Shown piece by piece: positions 1 through 6,996 of a stretch of DNA of 10,631 nucleotides. The stretch's first letter is position 1. Each line of letters starts with the position of its first letter. The stretch covers positions 1-10,631 of the forward strand of contig JAEEGN010000153.1 of NCBI GenBank assembly GCA_016280345.1. Direction: 5' to 3'. The translations under genes and the position numbers were made by a program. The stretch comes from Selenomonadaceae bacterium. Its GTDB lineage: Bacteria > Bacillota > Negativicutes > Selenomonadales > Selenomonadaceae. A model generated the notes under the pieces. It saw only the letters and a program-made list of their open reading frames with translations, searched no databases and was not told where the DNA came from.

Positions 1-691
1 CGGAAATCCAGCGATCATCTACCTCCACCCGGAACGGCCGTCCCAGGAACGTCGGCTCGCCGTCCGAATCCGAAATCTTCTCCTCGATCTCTTCGTCGCT
101 CGGGAGCGCATCCACGCCGAACTTCCCCAGGGACCGGCGCACGTCGCTGACGCTCAGCGGCTGCCGGCCGTACCCGTCGGGATAGATGTAATAGGCCACC
201 AAACCTTCGGTCGTCTGCTCGACCACCACCCGGTCGTAGCTGATTTCCACCGGCGTCCCGATCTCCACGGTGTCATAAAGCTGTTCCACGTCCTTCTCCA
301 GCATCCGGACGCAGCCGTTGGACACATAGCCGCCGATGGATTCCGGCTTGTTCGTGCCGTGGATGCCGTAGGTCACGTCCTTGAACTCCATCCAGCGGTA
401 GCCCAGGGGATTGTCCTCGCCGGACTCCACCCGGAACTTCGTGTTTTGGGGATCCACCCACTCCGGGTTCTCCTCCTTGCTCAGGATAGCGAAGGATCCC
501 ACCGGGGTCGGCGTCTCTACCTTACCGGCACCGATATGGAACATATACATCTTCTTGCCCGCCTGGTAAAGCGTTAAAATCCGGCTCGCCAGGTTGATGG
601 TGATCTTCTGGTCCGCCGTCGCCGCCTCCAGCGTCGCCCCGCCCAGGCAGAGCAGCACCGCCAGGCAGCCCGCTATGATCTTCGCCTTCAT
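1..691 (-). CDS. Secreted L,D-transpeptidase (YkuD domain), 3' end outside window
   Basis: This enzyme forms or remodels meso-DAP-type (3-3) peptidoglycan crosslinks, or anchors proteins to the wall, outside the cytoplasmic membrane. The ATG at 691 begins a signal peptide (Lys at 2 and 4, hydrophobic stretch 5-19, likely cleavage near A23/A24). The YkuD domain follows directly, about residues 28-155. The catalytic signature is clear: H111 in HGTN and then SNGCVRM with nucleophile C127 and R129. Residues 156-230 form an acidic extension I cannot assign. The frame is open to the left edge, so the C-terminus is missing from the window. A purine-rich ribosome site (GAGGGAGAGG, 701-710) sits 9 bases before the ATG, and a promoter lies at 757-786. 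The gene is separated from surE by a terminator, so it is an independent unit. An IAGC string at residues 6-9 resembles a lipobox but is too close to the N-terminus to be convincing. Confidence 0.93.
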   Translation of the reverse strand, partial: MKAKIIAGCLAVLLCLGGATLEAATADQKITINLASRILTLYQAGKKMYMFHIGAGKVETPTPVGSFAILSKEENPEWVDPQNTKFRVESGEDNPLGYRWMEFKDVTYGIHGTNKPESIGGYVSNGCVRMLEKDVEQLYDTVEIGTPVEISYDRVVVEQTTEGLVAYYIYPDGYGRQPLSVSDVRRSLGKFGVDALPSDEEIEEKISDSDGEPTFLGRPFRVEVDDRWIS

Positions 692-756
692 TTCTTCGCG
701 CCTCTCCCTCAAAACATGGAATCCCACCCGCGTTTTTTCCCGCGAGGATATTTCTT

Positions 757-786
757 AGTATATCACATTTTCCCCCCGCATTTCAA
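757..786 (-). promoter_or_regulatory. Sigma-70-type promoter with extended -10 for the L,D-transpeptidase
   Basis: On the minus strand TTGAAA (781-786) is followed after 18 bases by TATACT (757-762), with TG one base before the -10 hexamer, which is an extended -10 element. Transcription would begin near 750 and give a leader of about 59 bases before the ATG at 691. The surrounding AT-rich patch stands out against the GC-rich window. This is a motif match only; no transcript data are available. Confidence 0.6.
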
Positions 787-892
787 AGTCTCCTCCCCCC
801 TTGCCTGCCGCCGCTTCCGCTCCTCCCCGGCCGCTGAACCCCCAATGCGCCGCCCCTCTCTCCCGCGCATTTTATTCTTCCCGCTCCCGACC
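787..892. other. Non-coding pyrimidine-rich spacer
   Basis: Between the transpeptidase promoter and the surE terminator the plus strand is strongly biased to C and T (about three quarters pyrimidine over 781-840). An open frame on the plus strand crosses the whole 692-996 gap, but it has compositionally skewed codons and no recognisable domain. I see no gene here. The bias could be incidental, or it could mark an upstream promoter element. Confidence 0.5.
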
Positions 893-955
893 TCGCCGCA
901 TGGCATGAAAAAACCGCCCGACCTCCATACCGGGCGGCTTCATGCCATGCGGCGA
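893..955. repeat. 17-bp inverted repeat enclosing the surE terminator
   Basis: The arm at 893-909 is the exact reverse complement of 939-955, 17 base pairs without a mismatch. The arms enclose the shorter hairpin and T-run that form the surE terminator. A plus-strand T-rich stretch (TTTTCTTTT, from 956) follows the right arm, so the structure could also stop plus-strand transcription, although no plus-strand gene is present nearby. Confidence 0.75.
908..938 (-). terminator. Rho-independent terminator after surE
   Basis: Read on the minus strand, a 7-bp GC-only stem (CCGCCCG paired with CGGGCGG, 931-937 with 914-920) with a 10-base loop is followed immediately by six T residues (913-908). It lies about 60 bases past the surE stop. 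This is a textbook intrinsic terminator and marks the probable end of the pilus-aro-surE transcription unit. Confidence 0.88.
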
Positions 956-996
956 TTTTCTTTTGCCCGGAGTCCTCCGCTGAACGGATTCACGGG

Positions 997-1752
997 CTAC
1001 CGGTAACGCAGCTTCTCGTCCAGGAAATCCACGTCGGTCATATCGATGCGCAGCGGCGACACCGCGATATAGCCGTGGCTTGCCGCGTAAACGTCAGTGA
1101 CCTCGTCATTGGGTCCGTCGTAAATCTCGCCGGACATGTGATAATAGACCCGGCCGTTTTCCTCGATGCGCCGGAACGCGTTCAGGTAATCACGGTGGCC
1201 CACCGACGTGAAGACAAACGATGGTTCATCGTTGCGCAGTCGCCGCGGGAAGTTGATATTGAACAGGAACGGCCGCGGCGCCTGCTTCATCAGCTCCGGC
1301 AGATAGTCCCGGAGCAGCGCCGCCACCTGCTCATAGCGCAAATCGGAATCGATGTCCAGCGACACCGCGACAGCGGAAAGGCCGTGCATATAGCCCTCGA
1401 CCGCCGCGCCTACCGTGCCGGAATACAGGACGTCCGATCCCAGGTTCGCGCCCTTGTTGATGCCGGAAATCACCATCTCCGGCATCGTTTCCGGCGCGGC
1501 CATCGCCTCGAGGTAGAGCTTCACGCAGTCCGCCGGCGTGCCGTGGATTTTCCAGGCCTCGATGCCCGCGGCGATGAAGCGTTCTCCCGGCTCCACCTCG
1601 ATATACCGCCGCACCGTGATGGCGTGCGCCATGGCGCTTTGTTCCGCCGCCGGCGCCGCGACGACCAGCGTATGGACAGGTGACAGCGCCTCCACCAGAG
1701 CCGCCATGCCCACCGAATCAATCCCATCGTCGTTTGAAAGCAATATCCGCAT
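997..1752 (-). CDS. surE: 5'/3'-nucleotidase SurE
   Basis: SurE is a cytoplasmic metal-dependent phosphatase that hydrolyses nucleoside 5'- and 3'-monophosphates and is linked to stationary-phase survival. The 251-residue length is normal for the family. The metal site is complete: N7, D8, D9 in the N-terminal LSNDDGID motif, S39 in EQSAMAHAI, and N99 in SGINKGANLG. The HGTPADCVKL motif is at 70-79, and the GTVGAAVEG region follows residue 105. The ATG at 1752 is preceded by AGGGAG at 1758-1763, about 5 bases away. It is the last gene before the terminator at 908-938. No promoter of its own is evident upstream, so it is probably co-transcribed with aroB. Confidence 0.97.
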   Translation of the reverse strand: MRILLSNDDGIDSVGMAALVEALSPVHTLVVAAPAAEQSAMAHAITVRRYIEVEPGERFIAAGIEAWKIHGTPADCVKLYLEAMAAPETMPEMVISGINKGANLGSDVLYSGTVGAAVEGYMHGLSAVAVSLDIDSDLRYEQVAALLRDYLPELMKQAPRPFLFNINFPRRLRNDEPSFVFTSVGHRDYLNAFRRIEENGRVYYHMSGEIYDGPNDEVTDVYAASHGYIAVSPLRIDMTDVDFLDEKLRYR

Positions 1753-1761
1753 AATGACTCC

Positions 1762-1848
1762 CTACTCCCCGAACACTTCCCGAACGCCACCCAGAAGATC
1801 GTCATAGAGGGGCCCTTTCAAGGGCAACCGAAGGCGGCCCGTTCTCCC
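1762..1848 (-). pseudogene. Possible C-terminal coding fragment just before surE
   Basis: A short open frame without an ATG encodes about 28 residues ending LYDDLLGGVREVFGE. It stops with TAG at 1762-1764, nine bases before the surE ATG, and the surE ribosome site overlaps that stop. This is the spacing expected of an upstream operon gene. Its reading frame differs from the small cysteine-containing frame at 1818-2030, and the two overlap at 1818-1848. The simplest explanation is one small gene split by a frameshift, real or in the assembly. It could also be chance, because the stretch is short. Confidence 0.25.
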
Positions 1849-2030
1849 TCATATATGCGATCCCATTCCGGGAAAACGCAGTAACCGTTATCCGATTGGC
1901 AGCGGCCTTCCTTCCGGCGGTAAACCTCGACGGAGTTTTCCCGGGGGCTCGCAATCCGGTACCCCCTGACGCCGGCCGCCTCACAGGCGTCTTTTGACTG
2001 GCTTCCCGAAGCGGGAAAGCGATTCCGCAT
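1818..2030 (-). CDS. Hypothetical small four-cysteine protein between aroB and surE
   Basis: I do not recognise this protein with certainty. The frame from ATG at 2030 gives 70 residues with cysteines at 16, 44, 51 and 69. The tail YCVFPEW...FGCP has the spacing of the last part of DUF333-type small cysteine proteins (CVFP ... CP, 20 residues), but the resemblance is by eye and partial. No signal peptide is visible. An alternative GTG start at 2069 overlaps the aroB stop in a GTGA tetranucleotide, which would allow coupling and give 83 residues. The ribosome site for the ATG is weak (GGAGAAGG about 12 bases upstream). Third positions are fairly GC-rich, as in real genes here. The frame may be broken relative to the fragment at 1762-1848. 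Without this gene the 313-base aroB-surE gap is unexplained. Confidence 0.3.
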   Translation of the reverse strand: MRNRFPASGSQSKDACEAAGVRGYRIASPRENSVEVYRRKEGRCQSDNGYCVFPEWDRIYEGERAAFGCP

Positions 2031-2065
2031 CGTTCCGCCCGTCCTTCTCCCGGCCCTTCGGAGAG

Positions 2066-3151
2066 TCACTCCAAAATCCGCGCCATCGAGCGCCGCACGA
2101 TTTCCTCCGGCACGTCCTGTCGGACGACCGCATGGCCCAACGCGTCCAGCAGTACCCAATTCACCCGGCCGTTCACGGTCTTCTTGTCATGGAAGATATC
2201 GGCATACATCGCGTCCACCGTGCAGCCCTTTGCCCTGGTCGGCAGGTGCAGCGCTTCCAGGAGGCAGAGAAGCCGTGCCACGGCGGTATCATTGATCAGG
2301 CCGAGTTCCTCACTGATGTAGGCCGCCCCCGCCATGCCGATGGCCACTGCCTCTCCGTGGTTGTAGCGAACGTATTTCGTTTCCTTTTCGATGGCGTGCC
2401 CCATCGTATGCCCGAAATTCAGGATACGGCGCAGTCCGTTCTCGCGCTCGTCCTGGCCCACCACTTCAGCCTTGATCTCGCAGGAGCGCCTCACGACGTG
2501 CTCCAGCGCCTCCGGCCCCAAAGCCAGGATTTCCGGGCCATGCGCTTCCATATAGGCGAAGAAGTCCGCGTCGAAGATCGCGCCGTATTTGACGATCTCC
2601 CCCAGACCCGTATAGATTTCCCGGGGCGGCAGGGTGGCCAGGAACGCGAGGTCAATGAATACTCGCTTCGGCTGGTAGAAGGCGCCGATCATGTTCTTCC
2701 CCAGCGAATGATTGACGGCGACCTTGCCCCCGACGCTCGAATCCACCTGCGCCAGAAGGCTTGTCGGCATCTGCACGTAGGGAATGCCCCGCATATAGGT
2801 TGCCGCGACAAAGCCGGCCACATCGCCGACCACACCGCCGCCCAGGGCACAGATGACGGAATTGCGGTCCAGTCCGTTGGCAATGGCCCGCGTATAGATC
2901 TTCTCCGCCTCGGCCAGGCATTTCGAGCTCTCGCCGGCGGGAATACGATACGTCTCGGCGTCCAGCCCGGCGCTCCGCAGCACCTCCTCCACGGAGTTCT
3001 CGTACAGCCGTCCCACGTTGGAATCCGTGACGATCAGCGCCCGGGAGGAAAAGCCGGCGCCCTCGAAATACGCCCGCACCTTTCCGCTGATATCGCTGCC
3101 TATCTCGATCTGGTAGGAATTCTCCGGCAGATTGACCTTGACCTCACCCAT
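2066..3151 (-). CDS. aroB: 3-dehydroquinate synthase
   Basis: AroB converts DAHP to 3-dehydroquinate, the second step of the shikimate pathway, in the cytoplasm, using NAD and a divalent metal. The 361 residues match the usual family size. The NAD-binding GGGVVGDVAGF motif is at 104-114, followed by the substrate-site segment SLLAQVDSSVGGK at 131-143. The metal ligands are E185 (GLGEIVKYG), H248 (NFGHTMGH) and H265 (YNHGEAVA). The ATG at 3151 overlaps the aroK stop by 8 bases and follows GGGAGGGG 8 bases upstream, so translation is probably coupled. A C-terminal cluster includes the family segment KTVNGRVNWVLL. It works with aroK and aroC immediately upstream in the same transcript. Confidence 0.97.
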   Translation of the reverse strand: MGEVKVNLPENSYQIEIGSDISGKVRAYFEGAGFSSRALIVTDSNVGRLYENSVEEVLRSAGLDAETYRIPAGESSKCLAEAEKIYTRAIANGLDRNSVICALGGGVVGDVAGFVAATYMRGIPYVQMPTSLLAQVDSSVGGKVAVNHSLGKNMIGAFYQPKRVFIDLAFLATLPPREIYTGLGEIVKYGAIFDADFFAYMEAHGPEILALGPEALEHVVRRSCEIKAEVVGQDERENGLRRILNFGHTMGHAIEKETKYVRYNHGEAVAIGMAGAAYISEELGLINDTAVARLLCLLEALHLPTRAKGCTVDAMYADIFHDKKTVNGRVNWVLLDALGHAVVRQDVPEEIVRRSMARILE

Positions 3152-3671
3152 GCAGGTTCCCCTCCCGCTTCAGGAAATGACAAATCTCCTCCGTGATTTC
3201 CAGAGGAGACCGGTTATTCGTATCGACGAAACAATCCGCCTGCTCATAAAGGGAGCGGCGGCTTTCCAGAAGTTCCGCCACCGCCTGCCGCCGGTCGCCG
3301 CTCCGGTCGAGCAGCGGCCGCTCGCCCCGGCGGCTGGTCCGGGCGACAATGGTATCGACATCCGCCGTCAGGCAGACAATGGCACCGCTCCGGCGCAGGC
3401 GCTCCATGTTTTCCGGATCCTTAACGGTACCGCCCCCGGTGGCGATCACGGTGTTCTTCCGCGACGCCGCCTCCTCCACGGCCTTCTTCTCGGCGGCGCG
3501 GAAATACGCTTCGCCGCGCCCGGCGAAAATCTCCGGGATCTTGCAGCCTTCGCGCTCCTCGATAAACTGATCGAGATCCAGAAACGCGAAACCCAGACGG
3601 GAAGCCAGCCGCTTCCCGATGCTGGTCTTGCCAGTCCCCATGAACCCGATCAGGACTACGTTCCTCGCCAT
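3144..3671 (-). CDS. aroK: Shikimate kinase
   Basis: AroK phosphorylates shikimate with ATP to give shikimate 3-phosphate. The Walker A loop GFMGTGKTS is at 9-17 with K15. The shikimate-binding residues D34 (in LDLD), R58 and the G79-G81 triplet are present, and the lid arginine R118 (GERPLL) and R139 follow. Three start codons are available. I chose ATG 3671 (175 residues, beginning MARNVVLIGF) because GGAG at 3680-3683 lies 8 bases upstream, whereas it is too close to ATG 3677 and overlaps GTG 3680. The chosen start lies 5 bases past the aroC stop, and the 3' end overlaps aroB by 8 bases. Confidence 0.95.
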   Translation of the reverse strand: MARNVVLIGFMGTGKTSIGKRLASRLGFAFLDLDQFIEEREGCKIPEIFAGRGEAYFRAAEKKAVEEAASRKNTVIATGGGTVKDPENMERLRRSGAIVCLTADVDTIVARTSRRGERPLLDRSGDRRQAVAELLESRRSLYEQADCFVDTNNRSPLEITEEICHFLKREGNLHG

Positions 3672-3676
3672 GCCCA

Positions 3677-4816
3677 TCACTCCGCCAATCGTTGGTTATA
3701 CGAAGCCAGCGACGCCAGGAGGTCCCGCATGGTGTCGCCGGAGAACTTTTCCAGCACCGCCCGGGCCATCACCAGCGCGGTCATGGCTTCACCCACTACG
3801 GACGCGGCGGAAACGGCGCAGACGTCGCTGCGCTCTTTGGAGGCCAGGACCGCCTCATGGCTGGCGATATCGATGGAATGAAGCGGCGTCATCAGCGTCG
3901 GGATCGGCTTCATCACCGCCCGAACCACGATTTCCTCGCCGTTGCTCATGCCGCCCTCGATGCCGCCGGCCCGGTTGGTCCGCCGGACAACGCGCCCCGC
4001 GTCGTCGTAAAAGAGCTCGTCATGGGCCTGGCTGCCGGGCAGATCCGCGTATTGGAATCCCGCCCCGATTTCCACGCCCTTGATGGCCTGAATGGACATC
4101 AGGGCGCCGGCCAGACGGCTGTCCAGCCGCCGGTCCCACTGGATATGGCTGCCCAGGCCCACCGGCGTACCGCGCACGACGACCTCAAAAACGCCGCCCA
4201 GCGTATCGCCCGCCTCTTTCGCCTGACGGATGCGCTCCTTCATCCGCGCCTCGGCGTCCTTGTCCCGGCAGTTCAGCTCGGAATCTGCCGCGGTGCCGTC
4301 CGCGTCCCGGTCTGCTTTAATGCCGCCGATATTAATGACCGACGATTCAATCCCGATGCCGCAGGCTCGCAGGAATTCCTTCGCCAGACCGCCGGCGGCA
4401 ACCCGCATGGTGGTCTCCCGGGCGCTGGAACGCTCCAGGATGTCGCGGATATCCTGCCGGTCATACTTCAGGATACCGGCGTAATCCGCGTGGCCCGGCC
4501 GGGCCGCCGTCACCCGCTCGCCCTCGGGAGGGCCGAAGGCCGCCATGCGGCCGGTCCAGTTCTCCCAATCCCGGTTTCGGACCTGCAGGGTGACCGGCCC
4601 GCCAATGGTCTCTCCAAAGCGGACGCCGGAAAGCACCTCGACGCGGTCGCTCTCGATCTTCATCCGCCCGCCGCGGCCATACCCCTGCTGCCGCCTCGCC
4701 AGGTCGCGGTCAATGGCCGCGGGATCGATTCGCAGCCCCGCCGGGAGGCCCTCCACGATCGCTGTCAGGCAAGGCCCGTGGGACTCGCCCGCCGTCAGGA
4801 AACGAAACTCTGCCAT
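3677..4816 (-). CDS. aroC: Chorismate synthase
   Basis: AroC eliminates phosphate from EPSP to form chorismate, using reduced FMN, as the last step of the shikimate pathway. The protein is 379 residues, a normal length. The family signatures are intact: GESHG at 10-14 with catalytic H13, RRQQGYGRGGRM at 41-52, RPGHADYAG at 106-114 with the second catalytic H109, RSSARETT at 129-136, and NRAGGIEGGMSNG at 281-293. The ATG at 4816 is preceded by AGAGGTGG about 4-5 bases upstream. The gap to the upstream GspM/PilO-like gene is only 54 bases and has no clear terminator or promoter, so aroC may be read from the pilus transcript. Confidence 0.97.
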   Translation of the reverse strand: MAEFRFLTAGESHGPCLTAIVEGLPAGLRIDPAAIDRDLARRQQGYGRGGRMKIESDRVEVLSGVRFGETIGGPVTLQVRNRDWENWTGRMAAFGPPEGERVTAARPGHADYAGILKYDRQDIRDILERSSARETTMRVAAGGLAKEFLRACGIGIESSVINIGGIKADRDADGTAADSELNCRDKDAEARMKERIRQAKEAGDTLGGVFEVVVRGTPVGLGSHIQWDRRLDSRLAGALMSIQAIKGVEIGAGFQYADLPGSQAHDELFYDDAGRVVRRTNRAGGIEGGMSNGEEIVVRAVMKPIPTLMTPLHSIDIASHEAVLASKERSDVCAVSAASVVGEAMTALVMARAVLEKFSGDTMRDLLASLASYNQRLAE

Positions 4817-4870
4817 ACTGCCACCTCTTTGAAAAACTGATACATCACCGTGTTTTTGCCGAAACGCCTG

Positions 4871-5407
4871 TCACGGTCCCTTTGACGCGTATATCGATAG
4901 CCCGGCCCGACAGGCGAAAGTTCCCGCCTCCCCGACATCGCCGGACAGCCGCTCGACGGCGACAAACCGCCGGCCTTGCTCCAGCAGGAACAAGAAGTCG
5001 AGAATCTGGAAATAATCGCCCTCCAGGGATACCTCCATCCGCTGCCGGAACAGGCCGCCATCGGCCACGATCTCCTGCGGTTTCACCCCGGTCACGCGAA
5101 CCTGGGATTGCGCGGCCCAAACCTCCAGATCGCCGAAAAAAGCGCTGGTTCCCATGGCCCGGGGCAAGAGCCGTTCATTACGCGCCCGGCGCGCGGCCAG
5201 TTCCTTCCCCCACGATGCCAGGTCCTCCCGCTGGGCGAGGAACGCCTTCGTCGCCCGAATCTGATGCTCCATGTCGACGGTCTGCTGCTCTTTTTCCGCG
5301 AGCGCCTCCCGCTGCGGCAGAAAAACGAACTGATGGAAGACCGCCACCGCCCCCAGAAGAAGGGCGCAGAAAAGACAAAAGACGTATTTTCTCCGGTACA
5401 GAAACAT
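4871..5407 (-). CDS. GspM/PilO-like inner-membrane assembly protein
   Basis: This protein fits the bitopic component that pairs with a PilN/GspL partner to align the pilus or pseudopilus assembly complex. It has 178 residues: a short basic cytoplasmic tail (RRK at 5-7), one membrane segment at about 8-28, a charged coiled-coil stretch at about 34-75, and a small alpha/beta domain from about 85 to the end that fits the ferredoxin-like fold of PilO and GspM (pattern VRVTGVKPQ ... MEVSLEGDYFQILDFLFLLEQ ... VAVERL). The ATG at 5407 follows GGAGG by 4 bases. It begins 21 bases after the stop of the GspL-like gene, and gene order supports the M position. The assignment rests on topology, local pattern and context; sequence conservation in this family is low. 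Confidence 0.8.
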   Translation of the reverse strand: MFLYRRKYVFCLFCALLLGAVAVFHQFVFLPQREALAEKEQQTVDMEHQIRATKAFLAQREDLASWGKELAARRARNERLLPRAMGTSAFFGDLEVWAAQSQVRVTGVKPQEIVADGGLFRQRMEVSLEGDYFQILDFLFLLEQGRRFVAVERLSGDVGEAGTFACRAGLSIYASKGP

Positions 5408-5428
5408 AAGACCTCCGACTGCCGGTCT

Positions 5429-6571
5429 TCAGAACCGCAGCTTCAACGTGAACGAAAGCGTCCCCGGCTCCGCCTGCTCGAAATGCTCCAGGACCGGCGG
5501 CGCCGAAAGAAGCGACGCGTTGTCTTCGAATAGGCCGACGTATTCCATCAGCGCCCCGTAGGACGGCGCCTCGCCCCGGCAGCGCAGGGAACCGTCCTCC
5601 GCCGGCTCAAACTGCGTCAGCCAGACCCCATCCACCTGCAGGAGCCCCAGGACGTAAAAGGCGTAATACCAGGAGCGCCGCCCGGCAGAAAGCCGTATCA
5701 GCGCTTCGTCTGTCGCCTCGTTCTCCGCCCGGAGGCTCTTGAACTCCGCTGCCTGCCGGCGGTCGTCCTCCAGCCAATCGTACCGCTGCCGGACCTCCTC
5801 GAATCGCCGTTCCGCCTCCCGGAGCTTCCAGCAGTTGATCAGGAATACCTCCGCCATCAGGAAAGCGACCGCCGCTGCGAGCCACACGGCATAGGAAAGC
5901 CAGGGCCGCGTTTCCGGGCGGCAGTCCTGCGGCAGGAAACCGACCACGTCTTCCCGGCCGGGCTGCAGGACGTTCCAGGCGCCGTAAAGGGCCAGCGTCA
6001 TTTCCTCCGTCCAGTCCGTTTCCCGGACCCGGGTATTCCGGTGGAACACCGTATCCCCCAGGCAGACCGTTTCCGGCGTCAGCTGCGCCGTCAGCCCTTC
6101 CGGGGCGAGGAACATCTCCGCCACCTCCAGGCGGGCCTTACGCAAGGCCTGCCAGCGGTCCCACCCGCGCGCTTCGTCCAGAACGGCGGCCAGCACCCGC
6201 CCCTCCCGGAACGAGAAGCCCGTCCAGTACCGCTGGCCGGTGAACGGACAGTTCACCGTGATGTCCCACTGGACCGCCTGGTCAAGCTCCTTCCTCTCCA
6301 GCGGCGGATAAACGCGCTCGAAAAGATAGCACTCGTCCCGGGGGCAGACGACCCCGACCCGGCGGGTTATGCCATGCGTCCGGCAGAGCATCCCGATCTC
6401 TTCCGCCAGCCGTTCCGCCGTGAGCTCCCCGCCTTTCCGGCACTCCCGACGACAGGCATGGCGTATCTCAAATCCGTCGCCAACGGTTACGGCCTCCACC
6501 AGATACAGGACGCCCCCGACGGCATAGACGCCGGCGGCGCCAAGCGCCCGACCCGCCACTTCTCCCTCCAT
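5429..6571 (-). CDS. GspL-like protein: shortened PilM-type domain fused to PilN-type domain
   Basis: The 380-residue protein joins a cytoplasmic PilM/SHS2-like part to a membrane PilN-like part, as GspL does. Residues 14-110 resemble the first half of PilM: a beta strand pair VYAVGGVLYLVEAV, LTAERLAEEI at 50-59, and ELDQAVQWDITVNCPF at 95-110, the counterpart of the PilM motif AVRWEAEQYIPF. The second actin-like subdomain is absent, and the usual GxDxG phosphate loop is not visible, so ATP binding is doubtful. A membrane helix spans about 226-248, then a coiled coil at 250-290 and a ferredoxin-like region at 300-380 with VDGVWLTQFE. I chose ATG 6571 because it directly follows the upstream stop with GGGAG 7 bases away, although the frame stays open further upstream. 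It likely recruits the GspE/PilB ATPase to the platform. Confidence 0.8.
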   Translation of the reverse strand: MEGEVAGRALGAAGVYAVGGVLYLVEAVTVGDGFEIRHACRRECRKGGELTAERLAEEIGMLCRTHGITRRVGVVCPRDECYLFERVYPPLERKELDQAVQWDITVNCPFTGQRYWTGFSFREGRVLAAVLDEARGWDRWQALRKARLEVAEMFLAPEGLTAQLTPETVCLGDTVFHRNTRVRETDWTEEMTLALYGAWNVLQPGREDVVGFLPQDCRPETRPWLSYAVWLAAAVAFLMAEVFLINCWKLREAERRFEEVRQRYDWLEDDRRQAAEFKSLRAENEATDEALIRLSAGRRSWYYAFYVLGLLQVDGVWLTQFEPAEDGSLRCRGEAPSYGALMEYVGLFEDNASLLSAPPVLEHFEQAEPGTLSFTLKLRF

Positions 6572-6572
6572 C

Positions 6573-6995
6573 TCAATGCTCCCAACGCACAATACGCCAC
6601 CGGCCGTCCCGTTCCTCCATGCAGGCCAGAACCTGTCCGCGGCCGGCGTCCCGACGGCTGACGGAAAGCAGCAGGATCTGATCTCCCTGCCGCCGGGCGT
6701 AAACCCGGCCCTCAGCACCGGAGCCGTCCAGCCCTTGATAGTCCAAAACCGCCTGCGATAGCGCTCCGGCGGGGATACTGTCCCGCAGTTCGCTGTCCGC
6801 GCCGATCCGGTCGCTGGCGGCAACGATCCCGTTCTGCGCCTCCTGCCGCAACGACACGCCTTCGGAAAACAGCCGGACGGTATCGAAATGATGCCGCGCC
6901 ACCGCGAAAGCGGCAGCCCCCAGCACCGCCAGCACGCCCAACGCCCCCAGCCCCAGCAGGGAAACCGAGCCGCGTTCCTCCGTCAAGATGCCCAT
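6573..6995 (-). CDS. GspK/PilX-like minor pseudopilin
   Basis: The 140-residue product has a prepilin-like N-terminus: EERG9 followed by S10 and a hydrophobic helix through about residue 34. Cleavage after G9 would leave leucine, not glutamate, at mature position 5, as in GspK-type tip pseudopilins. The rest is a small domain with no motif I recognise, ending LACMEERDGRWRIVRWEH. I chose ATG 6995, one base after the upstream stop and preceded by GGGGAT; the frame is open to 7046 but that would overlap the upstream gene. Its position after the J-like gene and before the L-like gene matches gspK. It is much shorter than proteobacterial GspK (around 300 residues), so PilX is an equally good comparison. 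Confidence 0.7.
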   Translation of the reverse strand: MGILTEERGSVSLLGLGALGVLAVLGAAAFAVARHHFDTVRLFSEGVSLRQEAQNGIVAASDRIGADSELRDSIPAGALSQAVLDYQGLDGSGAEGRVYARRQGDQILLLSVSRRDAGRGQVLACMEERDGRWRIVRWEH

Positions 6996-6996
6996 G

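Noticed and set aside
662..691. Lipobox-like IAGC in the transpeptidase signal peptide
   Set aside because: The cysteine is at residue 9, which leaves too short a hydrophobic region before it; an ordinary signal peptide with an AxA-type site near 23-24 fits better.
1812..1825. Perfect palindrome with 6-base arms in the aroB-surE gap
   Set aside because: The two-base centre and absence of a following T-run make it a poor terminator; it may be a chance palindrome.
1994..3196. Long plus-strand open frame (400 codons) opposite aroB
   Set aside because: It is antisense to a clear aroB, is rich in His, Arg and Pro as expected of the complement of GC-rich codons, and shows no domain.
3692..4840. 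Plus-strand open frame (382 codons) opposite aroC
   Set aside because: It mirrors the aroC coding strand; the translation has no motif, and aroC has all its catalytic residues.
4817..4880. Possible attenuator or promoter upstream of aroC
   Set aside because: Only a 6-bp stem with a 19-base loop and a short T-run not adjacent to it are visible, and no -35/-10 pair at acceptable spacing.
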